Shown here one piece after another: positions 14,281 through 25,200 of a stretch of DNA of 26,235 nucleotides. Position 1 is the first letter of the stretch. Every line of letters starts with the position of its first letter. The DNA comes from JANNWF01 sp052390415 (GTDB taxonomy: Bacteria; Pseudomonadota; Gammaproteobacteria; Xanthomonadales; Xanthomonadaceae). The stretch spans positions 1-26,235 of the forward strand of contig JBQTGY010000024.1 in the NCBI GenBank assembly GCA_052390415.1, written 5' to 3'. The notes below the pieces were generated by a model. It was not told the origin of the DNA, searched no databases, and was given only the letters and a program-made list of their open reading frames with translations. Made by a program: the position numbers and the translations under genes.

Positions 14281-16698
14281 ATGAATCGTGCTCGTGCATC
14301 GATCTTCGGCGCCCCGCGTTCCCGGCTCGCCCTGGCCGTCCTGGTTGCACTCACAAGCACCCCGGCATGGGCGCAATCGCCGACGGATGAAGACGACGAT
14401 GCCAGCACGCTGGATCTGATCGTGGTGACCGGCACCAAGGTGTCGGATCGCACCGTGGCCGAGTCGACCGCTCCCATCGACATCATCACTCCGGAGACAT
14501 TGAAGTCAACCGGTACGCCCGACTTGGCCACGGCCTTGTCGCGTGCGTTGCCGTCACTCAACTTTCCGCGTTTGGCGATTTCCGATGGCTCCGACGCGGT
14601 GCGCCCGGCGCAATTGCGTGGGCTGTCGCCGGATCATGTGTTGGTGTTGATCAACGGCAAGCGTTATCACACCGGGGCCTTGGTCAATGTCAACGGCACG
14701 CAAGGGCGCAGTTCATCACCGGTGGATCTGAACACGATTCCGGTTTCAGCGATCGAACGGGTCGAGGTCTTGCGTGACGGCGCTTCCGCTCAGTACGGCT
14801 CGGATGCGATCGCCGGCGTCATCAACATCGTGCTCAAAGGCGCCAATCGCGGCGGCAACATCAGCGCTCGAATTGGTCAATACAGTGCCGGCGATGGCGA
14901 ACAATCCGATGCACTCGCCGATGCCGGTTTTGCGCTGGGCGGCGATGGCTTTATCCATTTGGCCGCGCAATTTGGCTACCAGGAGCAGACGGATCGCGCC
15001 CGCCCCTACATCGGCACACCCAGCGCCACCTCGCCACCGTTGGGTCGGGTGGTGCAGCGTCAAGGCGATCCGGAAGTCGACAGTTATTCGCTCACCTACA
15101 ACCTTGAGGTGCCTGTGAGCGATCCGGTCACCCTGTATTCGAATTTCATCCACACCCGCCGCGACACCTTGTCGAATGGTTTTTTCCGACCGGCAGGTGA
15201 TGCCCGCAACATTCCGGCGATCTATCCGAATGGCTTTCTGCCGCAGATCAACAACGACTCCACCGACTACAGTTTTGTCGGCGGGCTGCGTTACACCGTC
15301 AGCGAAACGACCGCGATTGATTTCAGTTACACCCATGGCTCGAACGAGCTGACCTTCGACATCTTGAACACGCTCAATCGCAGCCTGGGTCCTACCTCGC
15401 CGCTGCAGTTCTACGCGGGCAAGCTGGAAGTCGAACAAGGCGTGTTCAACGTCGATGCAACGACCTTGTTGTCGATTGGCTTGGACTATCCAGCGACGCT
15501 CTCGTATGGCGCGGAGTATCGGGAAGATGAGTTCCAGCAATCTCCCGGCGAGCCGCTTTCCTATGCGTTGGGCACCTTCGCCAACATTCCTGGCGCGCAG
15601 GTGTTTTCGGGTTTCCGGCCTTCCGACAGCGGCACCTTTGATCGCGACAACCTGTCGGTCTACCTGGGTCTGGAAGCCGAGTTCACCGAGAAGCTCACCG
15701 CCGGCATCGCTGGCCGCTACGAGGATTACAGCGATTTCGGCACCACCACCTCCGGCAAGTTGACCTCGCGTTATGCCTTCACCGATGCGGTCGCATTACG
15801 AGGCACGTATTCCACCGGCTTCCGCGCGCCTTCATTGCAGCAACAGTTCTTCCAGTCCACGGCGACCAATTTCATCGTCACTCCGCAAGGCAACCTGCCG
15901 TTTGACATCGTGACCTTCCGCGTCAACAGCCCGGCCGGCATTGCCTTGGGTGCCGAGCCATTGCGGCCGGAAGAATCCACCAATTACAGCTTGGGTCTGG
16001 TTCTGCAACCTGCGGATGCGCTGTACATCACGATTGATGCCTATCGCATCGAGCTTGAAGACCGCATCACCTTGTCGGAAAACCTCACCAGCGCCGCCGT
16101 GCGCAATTTCCTGAATGCCAACGGCTTTCCCGGTGTCGGCGGCGGCCGCTATTTCACCAATGCAATTGATACCACCACCGACGGTGTGGACGTGGTGGGC
16201 ACGTATCGGTGGGACTTGAACGCGGGTAATTTTGATCTGACTGTGGGTTACAACCACACTTCAACCGACATTGATCGTGTGGCGCCCAATCCGGCCGCAC
16301 TCGCGGCCATCGATCCGACCGCCTTGCGATTTGGCCGCGTTGAGATCGGCCGGTTTGAGGTGGGTGCACCCAAGGACAAGGTCCTGCTCGGCGGTTTGTG
16401 GCAAACCGGCGATCTGAAATTCATGTTGAACGCGACCCGCTACGGCGAGATCACCATTCGTAACGCAGCCGTAGCGCAAGACCAGACCTTTGGCGCCAAG
16501 TGGACTGTTGATGTGGCGGCGACACTGACCCGCGAGAACTGGAATTTCACTCTGGGCAGCGACAACGTCACCAACGAATATCCCGACGAGAACATCTTTG
16601 CGAACTCGACCTTCGGTCAGTTCGCCTACGCCAGCAGCGCGGCACCGTTCGGATTCAATGGCGCGTTTGTGTATGCGAAGGTGGGGTATAGCTTTTGA
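14281..16698 (+). CDS. TonB-dependent outer-membrane receptor
   Basis: An outer-membrane active transporter of about 805 residues. ATG 14281 is preferred over ATG 14275 because the only Shine-Dalgarno-like bases (GGA, 14272-14274) have proper spacing to it. The signal peptide runs to AWA-QSP (cleavage about residue 30). A TonB-box-like LDLIVVTGT follows, then a plug domain with the hallmarks LRGLSPDHVLVLINGKRYH and IERVEVLRDGASAQYGSDAIAGVINIVLK. The rest is a 22-strand barrel with alternating aromatics, the internal RGTYSTGFRAPSLQQQF motif and a terminal Phe (VGYSF) for BAM-dependent insertion. The length is normal. The substrate is not readable; the plug type (KRYHTGALVNVNG, SSSPVDLNTIP) is common among Lysobacterales receptors with many predicted substrates. 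The lipid-synthase locus starts after it, but an operon is excluded by the intervening minus-strand gene. Confidence 0.95.
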   Translation: MNRARASIFGAPRSRLALAVLVALTSTPAWAQSPTDEDDDASTLDLIVVTGTKVSDRTVAESTAPIDIITPETLKSTGTPDLATALSRALPSLNFPRLAISDGSDAVRPAQLRGLSPDHVLVLINGKRYHTGALVNVNGTQGRSSSPVDLNTIPVSAIERVEVLRDGASAQYGSDAIAGVINIVLKGANRGGNISARIGQYSAGDGEQSDALADAGFALGGDGFIHLAAQFGYQEQTDRARPYIGTPSATSPPLGRVVQRQGDPEVDSYSLTYNLEVPVSDPVTLYSNFIHTRRDTLSNGFFRPAGDARNIPAIYPNGFLPQINNDSTDYSFVGGLRYTVSETTAIDFSYTHGSNELTFDILNTLNRSLGPTSPLQFYAGKLEVEQGVFNVDATTLLSIGLDYPATLSYGAEYREDEFQQSPGEPLSYALGTFANIPGAQVFSGFRPSDSGTFDRDNLSVYLGLEAEFTEKLTAGIAGRYEDYSDFGTTTSGKLTSRYAFTDAVALRGTYSTGFRAPSLQQQFFQSTATNFIVTPQGNLPFDIVTFRVNSPAGIALGAEPLRPEESTNYSLGLVLQPADALYITIDAYRIELEDRITLSENLTSAAVRNFLNANGFPGVGGGRYFTNAIDTTTDGVDVVGTYRWDLNAGNFDLTVGYNHTSTDIDRVAPNPAALAAIDPTALRFGRVEIGRFEVGAPKDKVLLGGLWQTGDLKFMLNATRYGEITIRNAAVAQDQTFGAKWTVDVAATLTRENWNFTLGSDNVTNEYPDENIFANSTFGQFAYASSAAPFGFNGAFVYAKVGYSF

Positions 16699-16722
16699 GC
16701 GTCCAAACAAGACGGTAGTCGC

Positions 16723-16802
16723 GTAGCCCGGATGCAGCGCTGCGGAATCCGGGGTGGACTTGCCGAGTCGCCCCGGATTCCGCTGCGCTGGATCCAGGCT
16801 AC
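16723..16802. repeat. Large inverted repeat, GTAGCCCGGAT-type palindromic element
   Basis: Two 32-nt arms (16723-16754 and 16771-16802) match at 29 of 32 positions around a 16-nt loop. The arms begin GTAGCCCGGATGCAGCG and contain GCGGAATCCGGGG. This is a widespread intergenic palindrome type in Gammaproteobacteria. It sits 25 bp after the TonB receptor stop and before the convergent TetR gene, where such a stem could end or protect transcripts from both sides. No T-run follows. Confidence 0.85.
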
Positions 16803-16869
16803 AAAACCATCAGTCGCGACGAAGGGCGGAGCGCGCCCCGTCATGGTCGGTTTCGACCCACCCCGCGCG

Positions 16870-17517
16870 TCAACGCGCCGTGGTTGGCAAAAACCCTCGC
16901 TCCAACCGATCCAAGGCTTCGTCGCCAAGCTTCGCCAGATCAGCGGTCGCGTTACCAGCAAACCAATGCCGCATCGTGGCGCGGATGACGCCGATGGCGG
17001 CCCCGGCGAGCACGCGTGAATGCAGTTCGGGGTCATCCATACCCACTGCGCGCTCGCGAAACAACTGCGCCATCGCCAGTTCCCAATCGCGATCAATTTC
17101 GTTCTCGCGGGCAAGCAGCGCGGGCGTGATCTGGATCAGGCGCTGCTGCGCCAGCAGCGACTCACGGTGCTGCTGATATTCCTTGGCAAACAGATGCGCA
17201 ATGCGGCGCAGGCTGCCCACCGGGCTTTCCGTGGTCGGCGCACTGCTGAGCAATTCGACGAATCGTGCCAAGCGTTCTTCGCGATGCGGAAACGCCAGGG
17301 ATTCCTTGTCGGCGAAGTAGCGGAAGAACGTGCGGCGACCCACGCCGACCTCCACGCACACATCCTCGATGGTGGTCGCTTCATAGCCTGCCGCGTGAAA
17401 TCGGCGATGGGCGGCAACCAACAAAGCACGCCGAGTGGCGCTCTTCTTGCGCTCACGTAGCGAGGTCGCAGGCATTGGCTCGGAGGACGTCGACGAAGGC
17501 TCCAATGGATTTTTCAT
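16870..17517 (-). CDS. TetR/AcrR-family transcriptional regulator
   Basis: A 215-residue repressor-type protein. The N-terminal helix-turn-helix spans about residues 28-75 (TRRALLVAAHRRFHAAGYEATTIEDVCVEVGVGRRTFFRYFADKESL), the classic TetR signature. The C-terminal ligand and dimer domain is helical and family-variable. I start at ATG 17517; the frame stays open to 17763, but the extra part overlaps pfaD and has no regulator-like sequence. An internal ATG at residue 15 (17475) is an alternative; neither has a clear Shine-Dalgarno. It diverges from the pfaD-like gene, and a palindrome at 17552-17566 lies between them. Local repression of itself and of the pfaD-pfaA pair, perhaps relieved by an acyl-CoA or the product, is the natural inference. 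The C-terminal end faces the large inverted repeat. Confidence 0.9.
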   Translation of the reverse strand: MKNPLEPSSTSSEPMPATSLRERKKSATRRALLVAAHRRFHAAGYEATTIEDVCVEVGVGRRTFFRYFADKESLAFPHREERLARFVELLSSAPTTESPVGSLRRIAHLFAKEYQQHRESLLAQQRLIQITPALLARENEIDRDWELAMAQLFRERAVGMDDPELHSRVLAGAAIGVIRATMRHWFAGNATADLAKLGDEALDRLERGFLPTTAR

Positions 17518-17551
17518 GCCGGCAAGGATATAACTGCGCTCCGCAAAAAAG

Positions 17552-17566
17552 TGACACTCAGTGCCA
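17552..17566. promoter_or_regulatory. Candidate TetR operator in the divergent spacer
   Basis: TGACACT-C-AGTGCCA is a 15-bp palindrome with 6 of 7 matching arm bases, preceded by AAAAAA (17545-17550). It lies between the divergent tetR and pfaD-like genes, the standard place for an autoregulatory TetR site. The GTG taken as the pfaD start (17561) falls within it. Confidence 0.5.
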
Positions 17567-19201
17567 AATTCTGCCGCCAGCCCCGCGTATTCGCCACAAT
17601 CCGATGCTTTGCACTGGCACCCCGGCGCGTCGCTACCTGCGTTTACGGGTGTCGCGCTGAGCACCGCAATCGCGCAGGTGCGCGACAGCGCGCAGGTCAT
17701 TCGTGATGATCGCAGTGGTCGACTCGGATTGGGTCTCGGCGGTTCGCTGAGCGTGCAGCGCACGCCGGCAACCTGGGCGTTGCACGCGAGTCTGCCGCCG
17801 CTGTATCCGGAGTGGTTGGGTGATCGCGGTTTTGCCGAAGTGCATGGTCTGCGCTTTCCCTATGTGGCTGGCGCGATGGCAAACGGCATCGCGACCACGC
17901 AGATGGTCGCTGCCCTCGCCAAGGTCGGAATGCTGGGTTTTTTTGGCGCCGCCGGCTTGTCGTTGAGCCGAGTGGAAGCGGCCATCAGCGAATTGCAGAA
18001 GCAGCTTGATCCGAGCGCTTTGCCTTGGGGCGTCAACCTCATTCACAGCCCGGCCGAGCCCACGCACGAGGAGGCTGTCGCTGACTTGCTGATCACCCGC
18101 GGCGTGCGTTGCGTCGAAGCTTCGGCTCACATGGCGCTGACGCCAGCCATCGTCCGCTACGCCGCCACGGGCCTGCGCCGTGATCCATCGGGTGCCATCC
18201 TTCGCCGCCATCGCGTGCTGGGCAAGGTCTCGCGCGAAGAAGTTGCGCGGCGTTTTCTCGAACCGATGCCAAGACCGCTGCTGGAACAATTGCATGCGCG
18301 CGGCCAACTCAGCGCGGATGAGGTCGAGCTGGCCGCCACGCTGCCGCTGTGCAACGACATCACGGTCGAAGCCGATTCCGGCGGCCACACCGACAATCGT
18401 CCGCTGACGGCGCTGTTGCCGACCATTGCCTTGTTGCGCGATCAGATCGCCGCCGAGCATGGTTATCCGGAGGCGATCCGGATTGGCGCGGCCGGCGGCT
18501 TGGGTACACCCGCCGCCGTCGCCGCTGCGTTCGCCATGGGTGCGGCCTATGTGCAGACCGGTTCGGTCAATCAGGCCTGCATCGAGAGCGGCTTGGGCGC
18601 GCGTGCGCGGCAGATGCTGGCGCAGGCAGAAATGGCCGACGTCATCATGGCGCCTGCCGCCGACATGTTCGAGTTGGGTGTCGACGTGCAAGTGCTGCGG
18701 CGTGGTTCGATGTTCGCGGTCCGCGCGCGCAAGTTGTACGAGTTGTATCGCGCCCATGCGTCGTTGGAGAGCATTCCAACGACGGAGCGTGCCAAGGTCG
18801 AACGCGACATCCTGCAAGCAAGTTTTGCCGATGCGTGGTTGTCGACCCGCACGTTTTGGCAGGGCCGCGATCCGACGCAGGTGCGCCGTGCCGAGTCGGA
18901 TCCCAAGCACCAGATGGCACTGGTATTTCGCAGTTATCTGGGCCTGTCCAGCCGCTGGGCCATCGACGGCCTGGATGCACGCGCGGCCGATTTCCAGATC
19001 TGGTGCGGGCCTGCGATGGGCGCGTTCAACCGCTGGGTGCGTGGCAGCTTCCTTGAGCGTGCCGAAGATCGCGGCGTGGTCCAGGTCGCCCTCAACTTGC
19101 TCGAAGGTGCCGCCGTGATCAGCCGTGCGCAACACCTGCGCAGCGTCGGATTGGCGGTGCCGAGTTCATCTTTTGATTTTCGTCCGCGCCCGCTGACTTG
19201 A
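17561..19201 (+). CDS. pfaD: PfaD-like FMN-dependent enoyl reductase
   Basis: A 546-residue protein of the PfaD family (nitronate monooxygenase-like TIM barrel with FMN), which acts as a trans-acting enoyl reductase for PUFA/polyketide synthases. Clear family marks are FPYVAGAMANGIATTQMVAAL in the first third, EADSGGHTDNRPL (D272, H276, N279) and the phosphate-binding IGAAGGLGTP (308-317), followed by FAMGAAYVQTGSVNQAC. The C-terminal third (ADAWLSTRTFWQGRDP, SYLGLSSRWA, FQIWCGPAMGAFN) matches the PfaD-specific tail, so the length is normal. The start is uncertain: GTG 17561 has no good Shine-Dalgarno and lies inside the putative operator, and TTG 17609 is another in-frame choice. It precedes the pfaA-like gene by 36 nt and is probably cotranscribed with it. 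In standard pfa clusters pfaD is the last gene, not the first. Confidence 0.93.
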   Translation: MPNSAASPAYSPQSDALHWHPGASLPAFTGVALSTAIAQVRDSAQVIRDDRSGRLGLGLGGSLSVQRTPATWALHASLPPLYPEWLGDRGFAEVHGLRFPYVAGAMANGIATTQMVAALAKVGMLGFFGAAGLSLSRVEAAISELQKQLDPSALPWGVNLIHSPAEPTHEEAVADLLITRGVRCVEASAHMALTPAIVRYAATGLRRDPSGAILRRHRVLGKVSREEVARRFLEPMPRPLLEQLHARGQLSADEVELAATLPLCNDITVEADSGGHTDNRPLTALLPTIALLRDQIAAEHGYPEAIRIGAAGGLGTPAAVAAAFAMGAAYVQTGSVNQACIESGLGARARQMLAQAEMADVIMAPAADMFELGVDVQVLRRGSMFAVRARKLYELYRAHASLESIPTTERAKVERDILQASFADAWLSTRTFWQGRDPTQVRRAESDPKHQMALVFRSYLGLSSRWAIDGLDARAADFQIWCGPAMGAFNRWVRGSFLERAEDRGVVQVALNLLEGAAVISRAQHLRSVGLAVPSSSFDFRPRPLT

Positions 19202-19237
19202 GCCCACGCACGCCCTTTTGAGTCCGCAGAATCACCT

Positions 19238-22200
19238 ATGACAGCAGCCAAACCCGCCAACCAACAGCCCATCGCCATCGTCGGCGTCAGCGCCCTGTTT
19301 CCGGGCTCAACCGATGCCGGCGGCTTCTGGCGCGACATCCTTGATGGGCGCGACTTGATCACCGATGTGCCGCCCAGCCATTGGTTGATCGATGACTACT
19401 TCGACGCCGATCCGTCTGCGCCGGACAAGACCTATGCGCGCCGTGGCGGATTTCTGGATCCGGTCGGCTTTGATTCACTCGGCTTCGGCGTTCCGCCATC
19501 GACGCTGCCAGCCACCGATACAGCGCAACTGCTGGCCCTGATCCTCGCCCAAAGCGTGCTGCAGGATGCCGCAGGCGCGCAGTTCGAAAGCATGGATCGC
19601 TCGCGGATTTCAGTCATTCTCGGCGTCACCAGCGCGCAGGAGTTGTTGTTCTCGATGGTCTCGCGCTTGCAAAAACCCGTGTGGGTGAAGGCACTGCGCG
19701 AAAGTGGCCTGCCCGAGGACGAGGTGCAGGCTGCCTGCACACGCATCGCCGACCATTACGTGCCTTGGCAGGAATCCAGTTTTCCGGGTTTGTTGGGCAA
19801 CGTGGTCGCCGGGCGCATCGCCAATCGGCTCAATCTCGGCGGCACCAACTGTGTGACCGACGCGGCCTGCGCATCGGCCTTGAGCGCCTTGTCGATGGCG
19901 ATCAGCGAATTGCAGTTGGGCAACAGCGATCTGGTCATCAGCGGTGGTGTCGACACGCTCAACGACATCTTCATGTACATGTGTTTCTCGAAGACTCCGG
20001 CGCTGTCGCCCACCGGCGATTGCCGGCCGTTCAGCGACAGTGCTGATGGCACGATGTTGGGCGAAGGTTTGGGCATGGTCGCGCTGAAACGCCTGGACGA
20101 TGCCGAGCGCGATGGAGATCGGATTTATGCGGTGATTCGTGGCCTCGGCAGCTCATCGGACGGCCGCAGCAAGAGCGTCTACGCGCCGGTTTCCGAGGGC
20201 CAGGCACAGGCGTTGCGCCGCGCCTACGCGATAGCCGGATACTCTGCTGCAACCATCGAGCTGGTCGAAGCCCATGGCACCGGCACCAAGGCCGGTGACG
20301 TCGCGGAGTTTGAAGGCTTGCGGCAAGTCTTTGCCGACGCAGATGGCGAGCGTCGGCAATGGTGCGCGCTGGGCTCCGTCAAGAGCCAGATCGGCCACAC
20401 CAAGGCCGCAGCCGGCGCGGCGGGCTTGTTCAAGGCGGTGATGGCGTTGCATCACAAGGTGTTGCCGCCGACGATCAAGATCGATGCGCCCAATCCCAAG
20501 CTGGCCATCGAACAAAGTCCGTTTTATCTGAACACGCGGGCGCGGCCGTGGATTCGCGATGGCAAACATCCGCGACGCGCGGCGGTAAGCGCGTTCGGCT
20601 TTGGTGGCTCCAACTTTCATGTGACGCTGGAGGAATACGCCGGCAGCGGCACCTGTGCCGAGCGGTTGCCGACGCATTCGCATGAACTGATTCTGCTCAG
20701 CGCGAACGACGTTCCCGCGTTGATTGCGGCGGCGGAAACACTGTTGGCCAGCACCGATCCGCTTGCCCAACGCGCGGGTCGTTGGCAGACGCAATTCGCC
20801 AGTTCTGCGCGGTGCCGATTGGCCATCGTCGCCAGCGATATCGAGCAACTGAAAACGCGCCTGCGCGGCGCGATCACGCGGATTCAGGCCGACCACACCC
20901 TCCCATTCACCCTGCCCGATGGCAGCAGTTACGGCGTCGGTGCAACCAGCGGCACGTTGGCCCTGCTGTTCCCCGGCCAAGGCAGCCAATACGTCGACAT
21001 GGGCGCGGACTTGGCCATGCAATTTCCGCAGGCGCGCGGCGTGTGGGATCGCGCCGCGGACCTGCCATTTGACCCAGAAACATCGCTGCAGCAACGGGTG
21101 TTTCCCCGACCCACGTTCGCGGTCGAAGCCGCGCAAGCCGATGCCGATGCGTTGACCGCCACCGAGTGGGCGCAGCCAGCGATTGGCGCGACCTCGGTTT
21201 CGATGCTGGCGCTGCTCAATCAATGCGGCATCGAGGCACACATGTTTGCCGGCCACAGCTTTGGCGAAGTGGTGGCTTTGCACGCCGCCGGTGTGCTGAG
21301 CGAATCGGCGATGTTGCGGGTGGCCCGACGACGTGGTGAGTTGATGGCGCAGGCGGCTGCCACCCCGGGAGCGATGACTGCCCTGACCTTGCCTCTAGCT
21401 GAAGTTCAAGCGCTGCTATCGTGCGCGGGATCGACCGTCGTGATTGCCAATCACAACGCGCCGAAACAGGTCGTGGTGTCGGGAACCCTGCAAGCGATTT
21501 CCGAGTTCGAGTCGCAGCTTGCGACTCAAGGCATCGCATTCCGACGCCTGCCAGTCGCCAGTGGCTTCCATTCCGACGTGGTCGCCGGCGCGTGTGCACC
21601 GTTCGCGGAATTTCTGGCCGAGATTGAATTCGCGCCAGCACGCGCGCAAGTGTTTGCGAACGCAACCGCGACGGTGCACGGCCATCACGCACAAGCGATA
21701 CGCGACGCGGTCGCCGCGCAGGTCGCACAGCCGGTGCGTTTTGTCGAAATGATCGAAGCGATGTATGCGGCCGGCGCGCGTACCTTTCTTGAGGTCGGAC
21801 CCGGCAACGTGCTGAGCGGTCTGGTGAGCGCCATTCTGGGTGAGCGCCCATTCACGGCGATCAGCATGGATCGCAAGCACAAGCCTGGCGTCGAATCACT
21901 CCTGCTGGCCCTCGGCCGGTTGGCGGCAAACGGTATCGAGCTGGATGTCAGTCAATTGTTTGCAGGGCTTCGCGAGGCCACCTGCGCAGCTACGCATGGT
22001 CGACCGCTCACCCCGATCAACGGCAGCAATGTCGGCAAGCCGTATCCCCCGGCGGGTGGCTCGGCCGCCTTGCCGCGCCCGAATCCGCCTCGCTCAACAC
22101 AACCCATCGCGGTGGTCGCCGCGACACCGGTGAGCGCAACGCCTCCCTGCAAGCCTTTGTATCCCTTGAATTCCGCATCGACAATTGATCCGCCAGTGAC

Positions 22201-25200
22201 TTCCGCAGCCCCAACAGCCCTGCATCCAACGCCGCCCGTTCCGCAGGGTTCGCCCAACAGCCAATGGTTGGCCGCGTTCCAAAGCAGCCAGCAGCAGCTC
22301 GCCGACACACATGCCAGCTTCCAGCGCGCGATGTTCGAGAGTCATGCAAGCTTCTTGCAGCTCAGCGAAACCGCGTTGACCGGACTGGCGGCGCTCGCAG
22401 GTGGGGCAGCGATGACTCAGCACGTGTTGCCCACACCGCTGAGTTGTCCGGCAGTGCCAATGACTGCGGCGCCACGACCCATAGCGGTGACTTCCGCCGT
22501 CCGCGAAACCGTCAGCACCAACGGCCACACCGCCGAAGCGCCGAAGCGTGAACTGCAGTCACCCACTCCAGGCGCGCATTTGGACACCTCAGTGCGAACG
22601 GACTCGTGGGCGTCAGGCGTATCGACACCCTCCACCAGCGTCGCAGTGATCGACCTCACCGCGCTGATGCTTCAAGTCGTTGCAGAAAAAACCGGGTACC
22701 CCGTCGACATGCTGAATCTCGACATGGACCTCGAAGGCGACCTCGGCATCGACTCGATCAAACGGGTCGAGATTCTCGCCGCCGTCGATGAGCGCGCACC
22801 AGGCCTTGCGACGCTCGACCGCAGTGCGATGAGTGCCTTGCACACGTTGGCTGAGATCGTCGATTACCTGCAAGGCAGCCAAGGCTCCACCGCAGCGACA
22901 GCTGCTCCCGCCACCCAGAACAAGATTGCCGTCCCTGCCGCCGTGGCTCTCGCCTTCGACCTCACCACGTTGATGCTGAATGTGGTCGCCGAAAAAACCG
23001 GTTATCCCGTCGACATGCTCAATCTCGATATGGATCTGGAAGGCGACCTCGGTATTGATTCGATCAAACGCGTCGAGATTCTTGCCGCCGTCGCTGAACG
23101 CGCGCCGGGCTTGCCCACGCTGGATCGCGGGGCGATGAGTGCGCTGCACACGCTCGCTGAAATCGTCGCTTACTTGCAGGGCAGTCAGGCCGCTGCGCCA
23201 GTCGAAATCGTCAGCACGAACCCGACCGTCATCGCCGCCGCGCCAAACGTTGATCTGACTGCGTTGATGTTGCAGGTGGTTGCCGAGAAAACCGGCTATC
23301 CGGTCGAGATGCTCACTCTTGACATGGATCTCGAAGCCGACCTCGGTATCGATTCGATCAAACGCGTCGAGATTCTCGCTGCAGTCGATGAACGTGCGCC
23401 GGGTTTGCCGACGCTGGACCGCGGTGCCATGAGCGCGCTGCATACGCTGGCGGAAATCGTCACCTATCTCAGTGGTGCCACCGCCCACACATCCACCGCT
23501 GTCGAGCCAGTCGAGCCAGTCGAGGTTGCAGTGGTGACCACGCCTGCAACGTCGAAACCGAGCCCCGTGCCGCTCACCGAATCCGAGCCTGCTCCCAGTC
23601 GCCTCGGTCGTTACCGCCTGCAGCGGATTCCCGCACCGGCGACCGGCATGGCGCAGTCGGGATTGTTTGAAGGCCATCCGGTTTGCGTGCTCGGGCACGC
23701 CTTGATCGGCGCTGCATTGGCCGCGGAATTGGACGCTCGCGGCGTCAAGGCAGAGTACGTGACCGAACTGCCGCCCGCTGCGAATCGGTGTGTGTATCTG
23801 GGTGGCTTGCGTGACATCGAGTGTGACGATCAAGCGGTCGCAATCAATCGCGAAGCCTTTGCAGTGGCGCGTCAGCTGGCAAGTCAATTGGACGCGCATG
23901 CGAGCGCTCGCGATGCGCGTGGTGCCGGACTGTTTGTCAGCGTGCAGGACACCGGCGGCACATTTGGTTTGAGTGCCATGGACCCACGTCGGGCATGGCT
24001 GTCCGGGCTACCGGCGCTGATCAAGACCGCAGCGCTGGAATGGCCGCGTGCCGCGTTGAAGGCCATCGATATCGAATCCGATGGTCGCGCCGCCAGCGAA
24101 CTTGCGCGTGTCATCGCCGATGAATTGTTGGCGGGCGGCGGCGAGATCGAAGTGATGTTGCCGGCCTCGGGCCAGCGCGAAACCTTGTGCAGTGTGGCCG
24201 AACCGATCGCACACGGTTCCGCCGTCGTCGGCAGCGGTGATGTCGTGGTGGTCTCGGGTGGTGCGCGTGGCGTCACCGCCGCGTGCATCACGGAATGGGC
24301 TGCCGATAGTGGCGCGCGTTTTGTGCTGCTTGGTCGCAGCCCATTGCGCGATGAACCGGCGGCATGCAACGGCATCACCACTGAGGCGGAATTGAAACGG
24401 ATTCTGCTTGCCTCGGCGCGTGAGCAGGGTCAATCGCTCACTCCCGCAGAATTGCTTGCTCGGGTGCGTGAAGTGCAGGCGGGGCGCGAGATTCGTGCCA
24501 CCTTGGCGGCCATCCACGATGCAGGCGGCAGTGCTCGCTACGACGCGGTGGATGTCGCTGATCGGGTGGCGTTGCAGCAGGTGCTCGCCGATGTGCGAGC
24601 AACGTGGGGACCCATCGCCGGCCTTGTCCATGCGGCGGGTGTGTTGGCCGACAAACGCATCATCGACAAGACCAACGCGATGTTCGATCAGGTCTTCGAT
24701 ACCAAAGTCGCCGGCCTGCGCGCGCTGTTGGACGTGACCCAGAGCGATCCACTCAGACTGTTGGCGGTGTTCTCGTCGGTGTCCGCGCGTTGCGGCAACA
24801 CGGGTCAGGCCGACTACGCGATGGCTAACGAGGTGTTGGCCAAGGTGATGGTGGCAGAGCAGCGTCGCAGGCCACACGTCGTCACCAAGTCGTTCGGCTG
24901 GGGACCGTGGGAAGCCGGCATGGTTACCCCGCACCTGCGCGACCGCTTCGCCGCCCTGGGAGTACCAATGATTCCGCTCAACGTTGGCGCGCGCATGTTC
25001 GCCGACGAACTGGTTGGCAGCGCGCGCGATCAAGTCGAACTCGTGTTGGGCGGCGAACCGCGAGCGGAAGCCTTGCTGTTCGAAGGTGCCAGCGCGCGCG
25101 TGCAATGCCTCGAAATCAGCGTTGCCCGCGACAGCCATGGCTATCTCGAAGGCCATGCCATTCACGGTCAGCCGGTGTTGCCACTGGTACTGGCCGCCGA

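Noticed and set aside
17518..17763. N-terminal extension of the TetR gene
   Set aside because: The extra 82 residues overlap the pfaD-like gene and the operator, and are not regulator-like; TetR proteins start shortly before the HTH.
17633..19135. 500-codon minus-strand open frame
   Set aside because: It is antisense to the pfaD-like gene, has Arg/Gly/His-rich shadow composition and no recognisable motif, while the plus strand encodes a clear enzyme.
20153..21283. 376-codon minus-strand open frame
   Set aside because: Antisense shadow of the KS-AT coding region, with no motif.
22652..23473. CRISPR-like regular repeats
   Set aside because: The repeat units are about 220 nt and code for ACP domains.
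22613..23899. 428-codon minus-strand frame with three internal repeats
   Set aside because: The repeats are the antisense of the three ACP domains, not a repeat protein.
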